Positions 10,535-21,282 are shown, numbered from the stretch's first letter. The stretch: 64,000 bases of DNA from Crambe crambe (GCA_963924555.1 OZ004587.1:7518075-7582074); one strand, 5' to 3'. The notes: generated by a model not told the origin, from the sequence alone. A program made the numbers and translations.

Positions 10535-13500
10535 CTATGATAGTAAGTGTAACACATGGTTTCATCATCACTGGTTAAGACGTACAGGGTTTTCACAAAG
10601 TCATATTACATTATATAGAACTCACCTGAGTTGTCATTGGATACTGTGGTACCAGCATTAGAGGACAGGGAGAAGTATTCCTTACATTCATCATACACTC
10701 TCAACACTCCAATTCCTTTCAGCAGATTCATTTGTTTCTCATTCAAAGGAAAGATTTCATCCAGCTCGTGAAGGAGATAGAAGATGAGTTCGACACATTC
10801 CTCCTTCATACCTTTCAGGTGTATGGGCTTCTCCAATATTCTTGATATTTCTGTTTGTATAACAAACTTCTTCCAACTGAACATCGAAAATTTTATCTGT
10901 CTTGACAAAAAATTGTTTCTCCTCTCCTGATCCACTAGGGTTCAGCACTTCAGTAGGTACTTCACAAAGTCTGCGTTTGCAATAATCTTTGAAACTTGCT
11001 TCGTATTTGGCTAATCTCTCCTTGTCATCGCTGGTGCCAAGGTGATCGATGATATCTCTTACAATTTGAAAACTGAACAGTGAACAGTGCTGAAACGCCT
11101 TCAGTAATATCTTGCTGACATCATCATCAGATTCATGATAAGATATTTTATAAGGTAAGAGAAGCACCTTCAAGGATCGTATCGACACTTTCTCACTAGT
11201 TAAGGACCTCTCTGTGTGGAAAAGTAGAGACGAGAATTTACTTTGAATATCTTTACTGTCCACTATGAGTCTTCCCATCAGCATACTCCTTTCTTCTTCT
11301 GATAAATATACACTTTTCAGATAAGGAAATTTCTCTTCTACTGCAGAATATTCACCTAATATGATAAAATGTGCAGGCAAAAAAAAGATCACACAATACA
11401 CAGGTGGACATTACCCTTATCATTGTCCTACAATACATATTCCATGAGTGTAATGTCAGTGAGGATTATAATTTGACAAAATATGAGGAGTTGATCGGTC
11501 ATATTAGATACATTCCTAAGTGCAATGGGATGTATTATGCCTATAATGATGTCAACTAAAGCAAATCTTGAACAGATATATGACCTTTTGACCTGGTAAT
11601 TGGCCCATGGCAGATTGTTATAATCCTCACTGAATGTTATCCAAGAATTAACAATCAGTAACACAGCATGCACCACTACATTAATGCTGCACAGACATCA
11701 CATACCGTATTTGTATAAATTTTCGATGGGGTTTTATTTTCGTTTTTTTCGTAGTCGATCAGAATCCTCGAAAAGTCTTAGTACTATGACGTCATATATG
11801 ACGACGATGCGCATGCGTATGCAATGCGATATCGATAGCAGCTGGGGAAAAACCTGGAGCAGATAGTCCGTGAGACGAAAGTATCATGCTTCATTACCGG
11901 GATCATGGCCATTGCCTGTCTCTCTTCTACAACAAAGCATCTCGCCTTCCGTAGCAGTCTAGATTTTAGTCTGACATCGCCAGCCCAGCTCTTCTTTTTG
12001 GGGGACTATCTAGATTTCTCTGTAGTAGCCATGAATCACGAGAAGGTAGCCATCATGCATGTCACTCGGCCCCAGCAGCAGATAATGATATAGCTATTAT
12101 GCGCATGCATTATTTTCCATGTGCTTGCTACGAAAATTAGACCTGCGGAAATTTTTTATTATAGGAACAGCTCCGGAAATCACAAAATTTTAAACCTCCG
12201 AAAATTTATACGATTACGGTATTCACATACCCAACCCCCCAGTTCAGCTTATGAAGAAGATATATATATATAAAATTAAAAAAAATCCCTCCTTCATTCA
12301 TACCTTTCAGGTGTATGGGCTTCCCCAATATTCTTGATATTTCTGATTGTATAACACAAACTTCTTCCAATGGAACCTCAGTAGGTACTCCATCCTTGCA
12401 ATAATCTTTGAAACTTTCTTCGTACTTGGCTAGTCTCTCCTTGTCATCGTTAGTGCCAAGGTGATCGATGATATCTCTTACAATTTTAAAACTAAAAAAT
12501 GAACAGTTATGAAACGCCTTCAGTAATATCTTGCGGACATCATCATCAGATTCATTTAGCTCGGATGTTTTATAAGGTAAGAGAAGTACCTTTAAGTCTT
12601 GTATCAATACTTTCTCAGTAATTAAGGACCTCATTGTGTGGAAAAGTAGAAATGAAAATTTACTTCGGATATCTTTACTGTCCACTATTTCTGCTGTAGC
12701 ACATTTACCTAATATGATAAAATGTATCGGCTGAAGATCACACAATACACAGGTGGATATTACCCTTATCATTATCCCATAACCACCAACTGGTTAAGAT
12801 GGTAAAAAGGTAGTAGTACATGTTACATTTTCCATGAACTGAGTGACTCTGGCTAAACAATTACATATGGACTCCATTAACTATTTCTTATACCAGTTAA
12901 ACATGGTTAATCAACAGCTAAGGGCGACCCTTTAGTATGCATCCACAGGTGTCACGTTGTTTATGTTTAATCTCCATGGAGACAAGAAAGTGTGGCTGCT
13001 TATGTTGCCTATATTGTAGCTAGTCTAGTCTATACTCACCTTTGCTAGCTACATATAAAATCGGGATTTATGAATGACCCTCGCCCTTGGGACTCGAGTT
13101 GTTTATAATCCATAAAATCAATATTGATCGATACTGACTCCATTGATACATATTAAAAGCTCACCTGATCTATCATTGACATCTGTGCCTATTATTCCAA
13201 ATGGATCAGTAGAAAATCGTTTTGAAGGTACATGGGAGGAGTTACTGGGAGGTTGAGTGGTGGGTGTGGTTAGTATAGATGCAGTTCCTTCAGAGAATTC
13301 CTTGCCATCAATAACGATATATACAATTCCATTTTCCTTATAGAATTCAGCTATATTTTTGATTTTCTGATTTGATGCTTCGTATTCTCATCGCAAATGA
13401 GGGGGAAAAAAATTCATGAGTAATGTTCTCCTCCAATTTTTCCAAGTCTTCAAGTGTATATTTATCCCAACGTTGCTCCAACTTAATGACAAAGTCTTGT

Positions 13501-15053
13501 AAATCGTGTTCTTGTAAATCGTGTTCTTGTAACTGTATACTGAAGTGTCTGGCAAATTCGCACAAACGAGTTTCATTTCTAAATTTTCTAAGATCTTTCA
13601 CATATTTCTTCATGTCTGCTTTGAGAGTGTGGTCACCAAATTTGTGAACCAGATTCTCCAGGAGTGTATAGTTGAGGAAGTTCCAGTAACCACTCAGTTT
13701 CATCCATATCTTTCCAATGGTCGTATCTTTTTCTACAAAGTCCGTTAGCTGTTGGAAAAAAATTTTGTGCTGTTTTTGATACTTTACCTTTGGAGAAAGA
13801 AGCTTTGCTACAAGTGTATCCACATCTGGATTCTTCTTTTTAATTTGATCGAAAGTCGTGTCTGCTATTTCACAAAATTTTCCTTCTAAGTCTTTGATAT
13901 TCTTTTCAATGATCTCATTACATGAATCTGCATCATAAAATTAAAGCAGTGTTATTAGGGTCTCTGGACAACATGGTAAAGGGTTATTTAAATTGTTGGT
14001 ATCTTGTATTAATGCATGTTTGGTAAAGGGTCATCAAAACTGTTGGTGGTATAATACAGAGTTAGGGCTTAAAAGCATCTGTATCATGAATAATGGTAGC
14101 TGATAGGCTAGTAGATGTTGACTTGTAAGCTGCATACAAAGAAAGCTACCACAAAGCACTTAGATGGGTGGAGGGGGTTCGCTTTGCTCACCAAATTTTA
14201 AAGTTTAATCACATCTAATTTTCTCCATACCTTGTAGGGGTTGGGGGGTGGATACAGCAGCTTGAGGACAAAGTTCGGGAGCCACTACTGAGGCGGTCCT
14301 TTCAGATAGTTCATTTGGAGCAGCTCTCATTGAAGAAACAGAGTCCTTGGATATGACTATCTCACATTCTGTGGGAAGTTGTATATGTTCAATATGTATA
14401 GCTATGCTTCACCATGCAAAATGGGTTGTGCAGGAAAGAATAGTGGGGTTATTCTGAAATTATCAAGGCTTTTTGTTGGGTTAGATTGGGGGGAGGGCGT
14501 TCGCTTTGGAAGGCAAAGTTCAGGAGCCACTACTGAGGTAGTCCTTTCAGATAGTTTATTTGGAGCAGCTCTTGTTGAAGAAACAGAGTCCTTGGATATG
14601 ACTATCTCGTGTTCTGTGGGAAGTGAGTCATACTGTAACTCACACATGTTCAACTAGTTATGTTTCACCATGCAAAATGAAGTTTTAATGATACAGGAAA
14701 AATACTAGGGTAATCGGGTTATTCTAAAATTACTAAGAAGTTGGAGGGCATAATCTGTTACCTTTCATAATGGTGGAAGCAACCCCTTCCTGATTGATCT
14801 TCTTCAGGGCCTTGATCAAAGATGTCCAAGATGGAGGGCCACTCTTTTTCAACACATTGTCCATCCCTTTGATCCATGCATCCACCATATCTTCTGGCAG
14901 AGTACTCATTCTCTTAAGGTTGGCATAATCCAGACCGAGAGCAGTGCCCAGTTCTCTCAACTGTTCATTGTTTAAGACCTTTATACTCTTACAAATTTCA
15001 AAGTGATCAAAATCCTCAGATGAACAATCTCCCAGAGGGATGGACTCGGCCAT
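9978..15053 (-). CDS. Death-domain protein with helical modules (multi-exon, probably decayed)
   Basis: Start ATG at 15053. Exons that fit by phase are 15053-14762 (Death domain), 14368-14231 (Ser/Thr-rich linker), 13927-13165 (helical module 1), about 12708-12210, 11355-10626 and 10534-9978 (three copies of helical module 2). Exon 1 shows the death-fold pattern (LRELGTALGLDY, then WTSLIKALKKI). Nearly all boundaries are phase 1, the class that lets exons be shuffled in frame. Exon 13927-13165 has a net frameshift, with a stop at 13347. Module-2 copy 11355-10626 lacks two bases near 10862 compared with its neighbour. Copy 12708 has a large internal deletion. The product may end after module 1 at 13347, leaving the module-2 exons as remains. 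No NACHT, TIR or kinase domain seen. Adaptor role is inferred from the Death domain only. Confidence 0.6.
10626..11355 (-). pseudogene. Helical module 2, copy 2 (longest)
   Basis: Acceptor at 11356, donor at 10625. It contains all parts seen in the family here: LSEEERSMLMGRL, DIIDHLGTSDDKERL, YCKRRLCEVPTE, then, after a frame change near 10862, ECVELIFYLLHELDEIFPLN and a tail TVSNDNS. The exon is 730 bp; restoring the phase-1 to phase-1 pattern of its relatives would need 732. That matches a two-base loss relative to copy 3. Confidence 0.6.
11704..12222. mobile_element. Small inverted-repeat element in an intron
   Basis: The left end ACCGTATTTGTATAAATTTT is matched in inverse orientation at about 12196-12221. 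Inner similarity is patchy (TTTTCG, TCGTAG). It lies between module-2 copies 2 and 3. A clear target duplication was not found. The ORF inside it (11905-12093) has no recognisable domain. Confidence 0.55.
12210..12708 (-). pseudogene. Helical module 2, copy 3 (truncated)
   Basis: Acceptor at 12709, start GKCATAE. It keeps DSKDIRSKFS, DIIDHLGTNDDKERL and VIQSEISRILGKPIHLKGM. The N-terminal FPYL segment and the stretch between YCK and VPLEE are deleted, and the C-terminal part is replaced by low-complexity AT sequence. Confidence 0.6.
14440..14616 (-). pseudogene. Duplicated Ser/Thr linker exon that has lost its splice donor
   Basis: Near-copy of the functional-looking linker exon 14368-14231 (both start E-x-EIVISKDSVSS after a CCCACAG acceptor). 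At the position where the other copy has AAG|GTATGG this copy has AAG|CC, so no donor is visible. The duplicated segment is about 250 bp. Confidence 0.65.
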
Positions 15054-15399
15054 TTCACTTGAGATGCTCAAAATACTGCACCAACCACAAGGTGAGCCCC
15101 ACCCACAAAAAATGCAGGCAAAGTATACCAGCCAGAACTGACGTGATGGTTCATATCATACCATAATCTTATGCCAACTTACAAGTCAATCTGATCTTTA
15201 AATATGTCTATGCAACAGTCAGTTTAATGACAGTTGATGAATGAAAAGTCAGCTTTGATGATCACAGATGAAGTGAAAGTTCTCTCAGCAGGAGAGGGAG
15301 TTATTGAAACAGAATATCAACTGCTGAAGATGCCAATCATAGAGTAGGAAACCTGAGAAATGAATGCAAGAATAGAGCGGGCGGGGTCCACACGAATAC

Positions 15400-15520
15400 A
15401 GACTAGACTTACTCCAGCTAGGTAACTAACTCACCTTCGTAAATACAATCGATAGATCAAAATCTCGAGCAAACAATTTTTTAATCAGGTCAAAGTACAG
15501 AGACGTTTAATAAGAAAGCA
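15400..15520 (-). promoter_or_regulatory. Promoter block of the Death-domain gene
   Basis: AGGTCAAAGTACAGAGACG at 15487-15505 and an adjacent CTCGAG, about 440 bp upstream of the Death-domain ATG at 15053. It matches the blocks near 5910, 8394 and 19386. Common descent by duplication explains the similarity; selection on it is untested. Confidence 0.45.
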
Positions 15521-15929
15521 ATGAATCTCATCATAGATATTAGACACGGATCGCGGAACAGGATTGGAAACTTAATACTACCATGCGCGTGCTATCCGTG
15601 TTTGCCGGGAAATTTTGGCGCGAGATATGAATGCATAGTTACCACATAGTTAAGGGTGGTGTAACATAGCAACCTGTGGTTTGCAAAAATGTTGCTAACA
15701 GACCACAAAACCAGTAGCTTCCTGTAGTGTAAGATGAGCCCGCTAAAATTACTACTAATGCAAGATTTGGCACGCTAAATGATAATACAGTCCATACAAA
15801 ACACCCGCACAATTTCTGTTTTTCGACTACAATTTATGACGTCATCGCTAATACGTGGTAATTAATTACGTCCACTGGCGATTAGACTGTTGAATTATGC
15901 ATGTGCTTATGAAAGATGACGAGTTTCAG

Positions 15930-16828
15930 CTAGTAGTGTTCAGAGTCCATTTCATCATAACGTTGACTGATACTCTGCACAAAATCTGCATAGTTTATGA
16001 GGTCATCTCCATCAATCTGACAGTTGTCTCGAATCAATCTCTCCACTGCAAATAGCAAAACAGACAAGTAAATTTGTGGAAGCAAAAGAATAATTATTTT
16101 ATTACTAGATGGCAACTGTATATTAAAAAAATTTGCATGCAGACACACCCCATAGTAGATATAATGAACTCACACACACTCTCATCCACATCCAGCTGTG
16201 CCTGTACCAGAAACCTCTTCAGCATGGTCACCTTGATAAACCCCACCCCCTCTGTATCAAACACCTTGAACGCCCTGAGAACATCTGAGTGGGCAGGCCA
16301 GGACTCTTTGATGTACTTTGAGAGTAGGTCACTCAGTTGTGCTTCTTCGATCATGTTGTGGTGTGAGTTGTCCTTGATCTGAGAGATAAGGGGACCATTC
16401 GGTTCACTTCTGATTCCCAGTGACCTGGGGATGGGAAGAATTAACAGGGTCTTCCCCTTGAACAAAAATAGAGTCATTATCCTACAATATTAGGAAAGTA
16501 ATTACCAGGGTCTCCCCTTAAATAGAAGCAGTACTGCAGCTATTGCTGGCCATTGGATCACACACTCACTTTAAGAATGGGACCAGGACAGAATTGGCAG
16601 TTGATATTCGTTCACCATCGTCAGAGAACACCTCAAAGGCATGGTGGAACTCTATTAAGTAACAAATAATCCGACTATTACTTCTAGCTGGCTACCTACC
16701 TTCTTCATCCAGTAATCCTGTGACTTCAGGTTCAGGCTGTGAATAATCTGTTTCCTCTTGCTCAGCCTACAGAGAAGAAAGAACAGTGACTAACTAAGCA
16801 TACTTCGGAAGTAGCAGAGATCTACCAT
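15930..16828 (-). CDS. DRC8/EFCAB2-like EF-hand protein
   Basis: Exons 16828-16826 (ATG only, tentative), 16766-16700, 16651-16570, 16424-16174 and 16045-15930 join in frame to 172 aa. Helix-loop-helix units include FHHAFEVFSDDGERIS, VLRAFKVFDTEGVGFI and a last one near LIRDNCQIDGDDLINYADF. The match to subunit 8 of the dynein regulatory complex is by pattern: AFEVFD-type opening, PFLxSLGIR after it, DVLRAFKVFD in the centre. In ciliates and animals DRC8 is part of the nexin-DRC on axonemal doublets. Several loops lack the full set of calcium ligands, as is usual for DRC8. An alternative is a centrin or calmodulin-like paralogue. The first exon is uncertain because its donor (ATG|GTAGAT) is weak. 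Confidence 0.72.
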
Positions 16829-17465
16829 CTTTCCGTCTTTGTTATTACTTGGTAAAGGTCGTTAATGGTGACCTTTACCCTTTACCTAATAATTAAGATC
16901 AACTGTCTTCCTTTTCTGTGGATCACGTTTTTGAAGCTTAATGTCAGCCTGTAGTCTTGAGTAGGTAGCTGGAGCTTGGTGTTCCTACCCCTTTAATATA
17001 ATAAGGACTTAATGACCAGGGGTTCAAGGTGCCCACTCCCATTCAGAGAGAAGCCATTCCTGTGGCTGACGAAAAGAAACGCAGAAAAGAGAACCTCCAA
17101 AATTTAGCCACTTATCTCATTCCTGTCTCTCTCACTCTGCTCTTTTACAAAGTTGATAAGAGAAAGAAAATTTCGTAATTGTCAAGTCTCTGAGACCAAA
17201 ATCATATGCACCAAAGACTTAGTAGAGCATCATCCCTTTCCCCTACCCCCATAATATCTTTAAATTTCTCTTTATCTTCATTACACACTACTTCTCTCTT
17301 CTTTGTCATCCCTCTCTCCAAGATGTATATCTCTCCTGCACCATCATTTTGATACAATATCATACTACTAACTTGCAATAATTAAGAACTAGCTTGCTGG
17401 CTAGTTATGAAGTGCCTCAACTTATGACAAAAAATGGAGATTTGCTAGAGTTTCAGGTTCAAAGT
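16829..17465. other. Intergenic region between two minus-strand genes
   Basis: Contains the presumed EF-hand gene promoter and the COX7C 3' flank. A short inverted repeat around GGTAAAGGTC/GACCTTTACC sits near 16851-16886. No other gene seen. Confidence 0.5.
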
Positions 17466-17756
17466 TTATGTCGACTTCTTTTTCAATTGATACAAAGTAC
17501 CTGCAAAAGGTATAGCAAACGCAAAGGACGCTCCACCGACAAGCACAAAGAACAGACGCACTTTATTCTTAGTTTGGAATGGCATATTCTGCAAAGAAGC
17601 AGTTTCCATATAAAGCACACCAATGAGAGCAATAAGACGATCATAACGATCACAATTACTTACATTCCCTGGTCCTTCAGCGAAGTCGCCTCTTTTGGGG
17701 AGGACTCTCGTGCGAGAGAGGAGAGAAAATCGCCTAACAATAATGCCAGAAACCAT
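17466..17756 (-). CDS. COX7C: Cytochrome c oxidase subunit 7C, mitochondrial
   Basis: Two exons, 17756-17664 and 17588-17466, join in frame to 71 aa (human precursor 63). The N-terminal part is Arg-rich without acidic residues (RRFSLLSRTRV), as in a mitochondrial presequence. It is followed by the family hallmark EGPGNNMPF (mammals EGPGKNLPF), then KNKVRLF and one hydrophobic membrane segment ending near YQLKKK. The intron falls inside the hallmark. COX7C is a small nuclear-encoded subunit of complex IV in the inner mitochondrial membrane. It is arranged head to head with the AKAP7-like gene at 18005, so 17757-18004 probably holds both promoters. Confidence 0.92.
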   Translation of the reverse strand: MVSGIIVRRFSLLSRTRVLPKRGDFAEGPGNVSNCDRYDRLIALIGVLYMETASLQNMPFQTKNKVRLFFVLVGGASFAFAIPFAGTLYQLKKKST

Positions 17757-18004
17757 CTTAGTATTTATGAATGACCTTTACCCTTAAAAACAAGGATCAC
17801 GTGGTTTCAAATTGGGTGGATCGCTCGCGCGAGACATGCTGCTGGTCCCAGATGAGGTGTTCACGATCTGTTATTAGTTGTCTATATCATGCTGTAAGGG
17901 GGATAGGTGTAGGGCTACCTCGCCTTATTATCAGAAGATGTCAGGGAAAAGTAGGCCTACTGAGGCCATTTGCACTTTTAAGCATTCTGGCTTTCACCAA
18001 AGGA
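17757..18004. promoter_or_regulatory. Divergent promoter between COX7C and the AKAP7-like gene
   Basis: A 248-bp stretch with a CACGTG E-box (about 17798), CpG-rich GCTCGCGCGAG, and a short upstream ORF (MSGKSRPTE..., from 17938) that overlaps the ATG at 18005 in another frame. A role of this uORF in translation is inference. Confidence 0.4.
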
Positions 18005-19289
18005 ATGAATACTACTGAAACTGTTAACACAAACTCACCTTCAATTGTTGCCACTCCAATTGATGCTACCGCTAAAGAACAAGTCATGAAAGCTGATGAT
18101 GATAAAGAATGCACTTCTTCACTACTTACTACTAACCATCAATCCACCAGTACATGTGATGTGGCACCACCTGAAGAAATTCCTCTTCAAGAAGAAGTGG
18201 ATAATTCTAAATGCACTATTCCAACAGGTAAAGTAGAGTGGAGTTATTTCGAATTCGTTGTGTTGACTCATGTAAGACTCTTACATAACAAATTGTTCAG
18301 ATAAACCTGCATCCTGTGTTTCTGAATACATAATTGATGGACCTCCAGACTCCAAAAGAAAGAAAGTTGAAAGATCAGGTAGGTAACAACCTATATATAC
18401 TAGCTGTTAATATTATAATCTCTCTCTCTCTCTCTCTCTCGACAGTAAGACCAAATGCATTCATTTCGATGCGCATACCATCATCCACCGTAAGAGAGAA
18501 ATTTGAAGAGATCCAACAGAAGCTGAGGGATGCAGATCCTTCACTAAAGTCTGCAATGGTTTCCCTGAAGACACTCCACATCACCTTGATGGTGTTGAGG
18601 CTGGATAGCACTGAGCAGGAAGAGAAGTGAGTTGAGTTGTGATGACCCTTTACCAGCTATAGTTGAGGGGAAATGAAACTAACCTCCAAAAGAGAACAAT
18701 CTCTCTACTATAAAGGATGTAATCCATTATTCAGAAGTTCTACTGAACTGCACTATAGATATGTTACTTCTTTATTTGTCTCTTCTTTAGAGCAAAGGAA
18801 GTTCTAGCAGAGGTCACCAAAACAGTGATAAGTGATATCTCCATTGACGATGAACCCTTGACCCTAGAAATAAGTGGAATTGGCAGATTCTCGAATAAAG
18901 TCATCTTTGCTAAAATTAAGGAGGGACCTGCCAGAGACAAGTTGTATAGAATTGCTGGTATGTAAATTGTCAGTCTAATCTTCATGAATTCACCATTCTC
19001 TATGTATATAGCTCTCCTACGAAAACATTTCTCTGAAAATGGTCTTCCACAGATCGATGATAAGCCATTTGAGTCACATTTGACGATAGCCAAGGCCTCC
19101 AAAATGAAACGGGGCCCCAAGAAGTTAAAAATCTCAGAGTCATTGTACAAGGAGATTTCAACATTTGAATTTGGAGAACAAACAGTTGAAGGACTGGAAC
19201 TTCTGTCCATGAACAAACCGAAAGATGATGATGGTTATTATCACTGTTTTCTGAGATGTTCCTTTATAAGAAATGAAGAATGTTCATGA
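18005..19289 (+). CDS. AKAP7-like 2H phosphoesterase (2',5'-phosphodiesterase-like), both motifs intact
   Basis: Exons 18005-18227, 18301-18378, 18446-18626, 18791-18957 and 19012-19289 join in frame to 308 aa. Residues 1-75 are an acidic/Thr-rich tail. Exon 2 carries a basic cluster SKRKKVER, a possible nuclear signal. From exon 3 on the protein matches the AKAP7 central domain (2H superfamily): NAFISMRI start, first catalytic motif HIT (18577-18585), a GIGRF turn, second motif HLT (19077-19085), and an ending FEFGEQTVEGLELLSM. Paired H-x-T/S motifs are the catalytic residues of 2H enzymes, and mammalian AKAP7 uses them to cleave 2',5'-oligoadenylate. No PKA-binding helix could be identified. 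A (TC)n tract directly precedes the exon 3 acceptor. The start at 18005 is the first in-frame ATG. Confidence 0.88.
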
Positions 19290-19542
19290 ATAATTACTAC
19301 CTTTAACAGTGTAGGCCTAGGGCCGGGTGGATAGGTATTGAGTGGGCCACAAGCTGAATTGAGTATTGTCGCACCAATGAGTGGATCTCTGTACTTTGAC
19401 CTCCGTAAAAATTGTTCTCCGGTCTTAGTAGCTAGTTTACGGAGATGAGTTAGTTATACTTGCTAGTTAATAGTTTTACTGTTGTGGGGACCCTGTCACT
19501 CTTCCCTTTAATATCTGATAAGCTTATATAGCTGTTGTGGAA
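19290..19542 (+). promoter_or_regulatory. Promoter region of the CARD-2H gene
   Basis: TCTCTGTACTTTGACCT at 19386-19402 is the complement of the block found upstream of the minus-strand CARD and Death-domain genes. It lies about 140 bp before the ATG at 19543. Confidence 0.45.
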
Positions 19543-20441
19543 ATGGCAGAGTCCAAGGAGTATTCCATAATTGTCAAGTGCAGGAGGAAGTTGGAGATTG
19601 CTCTGGAGTCTGACAGAGATATAGCACAGTTTCTCCTCCAGCAAGGATTCATCGCACAAGAACGTTACGATGAAGTTATCAACCCAAAATCGAATCTGAC
19701 AGATGCTGATAAAGCTAGCATGCTAGTGACTGCTATAAGCAATCGAGTTGAACTCAACCCTCGCAATTACTACAAAGTGGTCGATCATTTGCGTCAGAAC
19801 ACTATAAGATATGGAGACATAGTTGAGATTCTTGATCGAGAGTATCATCAGAGCACAGCTGTAGAGAACCCAGGTATGAGGATCAGAAGGGTATTCCCCC
19901 TTAATGATCATTGGTCAATAGTATTATTATACTGTCCTATAGTTACTACCCAATCAGTGATGGCCACACCAATCCCTCCTGATACTGCTCCTTCACCGAT
20001 GAGATCTCTGAATGAGTCTTCCAAGGGAGCCACCTCTATGCTGGCCACACCCTCCCCTCCTCCTGTACCCAATGCCTCTCCTTCATTAAGATCTCCCTGT
20101 GAGGGAACGACTTCTACCAGCAGTGGCTCTTTTTCAACTTCCACAACCCTATGTAAAGCTAGCTAGTTATTGCTTGTGACACAATTATCACTTAATATTG
20201 TTGACTCTCAGCTGCCAGGTCCAAGGTTAAGCCAAATGCTTTTATCAGTTTTCGGATATCTTCACCTGAAATCAAAAGCAATATCGAGCAAGTGCAACAA
20301 GAAATGGTTAAAAGTGTACCCCAGCTGAAGTCATCCATGACTTCCCAAAGGAAGCTTGTTATGTCTTTCATGATTCTGAAATTGGCTACAAAGGAAGAGG
20401 AGGAGAGGTAACCAGTTGCAGAATTAGCTATTATTATATTA

Positions 20442-20536
<95 letters not shown>

Positions 20537-20578
20537 CATTATTATTATTATTATTATTTATTATTATTATTATTATTA

Positions 20579-20652
<74 letters not shown>

Positions 20653-20691
20653 CATTATTATTATTATTATTATTTATTATTATTATTATTA

Positions 20692-20766
<75 letters not shown>

Positions 20767-21269
20767 GAGCAAAGCAATGTCTTTCAGAGGTAACTCAGAT
20801 GATACATAAAAAGTACTCTCTTGGGGGAAAACCCCTTAGGTTGGAGATAGGTGGCATTGGCAATTTCAGAGATCAAGTTGTATTTGCCCAAGTCAAAGAT
20901 GGCCCTGCCAAAGATAATCTTTGTAGAACTGCTAGTAAGAATGATTGGTTATAGCTACTGGGGTGTGCAGCCTCTTTGATCAACATGATTATTTCCTTTG
21001 CAGATGATGTAAAGAAATATTTCTCTCTGAAAGGCCTTCCCACTACAGATAAAAGAAAATTTCACCCTCATGTGACCATTGCTAATGTTAAAAATGCACT
21101 GAACAGGGACAAGGCTTATCTTGAAAACAAGATTCCTTCCTCTTCATATGATAAGTTTATGGAGACTAAATTTGGCATGGAGACTGCTCAAGGACTAGAT
21201 TTACTGTCAATGACGACTGGAGGGGAAGATGGTTATATCTGTCTTGCAAGCTATCCTTTTGAACATTAG
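19543..21269 (+). CDS. CARD fused to an AKAP7-like 2H phosphoesterase domain (first catalytic motif lost)
   Basis: Exons 19543-19873, 19943-20152, 20212-20407, 20768-20934 and 21004-21269 join in frame to 389 aa. Residues 1-95 are a CARD (IAQFLLQQGFI, then LTDADKASMLV, then NYYKVVDHLRQ). Residues 111-180 are a Pro/Ser/Thr-rich linker. Residues about 180-389 are a 2H domain, with NAFISFRI, GIGNF, FHPHVTIAN and FGMETAQGLDLLSM aligning to the paralogue at 18005. The second H-x-T motif is kept (HVT, 21069-21077). At the first, the paralogue's HIT is V-M-S (20358-20366), so the catalytic His is gone. The domain may bind its nucleotide without cutting it, or be decaying; every exon is open and in phase, which favours a working gene. 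Intron 3 holds about 335 bp of (ATT)n. CARD linked to 2H is not a pairing I know from described families. Confidence 0.85.
20431..20766. repeat. (ATT)n microsatellite filling intron 3 of the CARD-2H gene
   Basis: About 335 bp of ATT units with scattered ATC and ATTT interruptions, reaching up to the acceptor at 20767. Confidence 0.97.
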
Positions 21270-21281
21270 TTATTATTTTAC

Positions 21282-21282
<1 letters not shown>

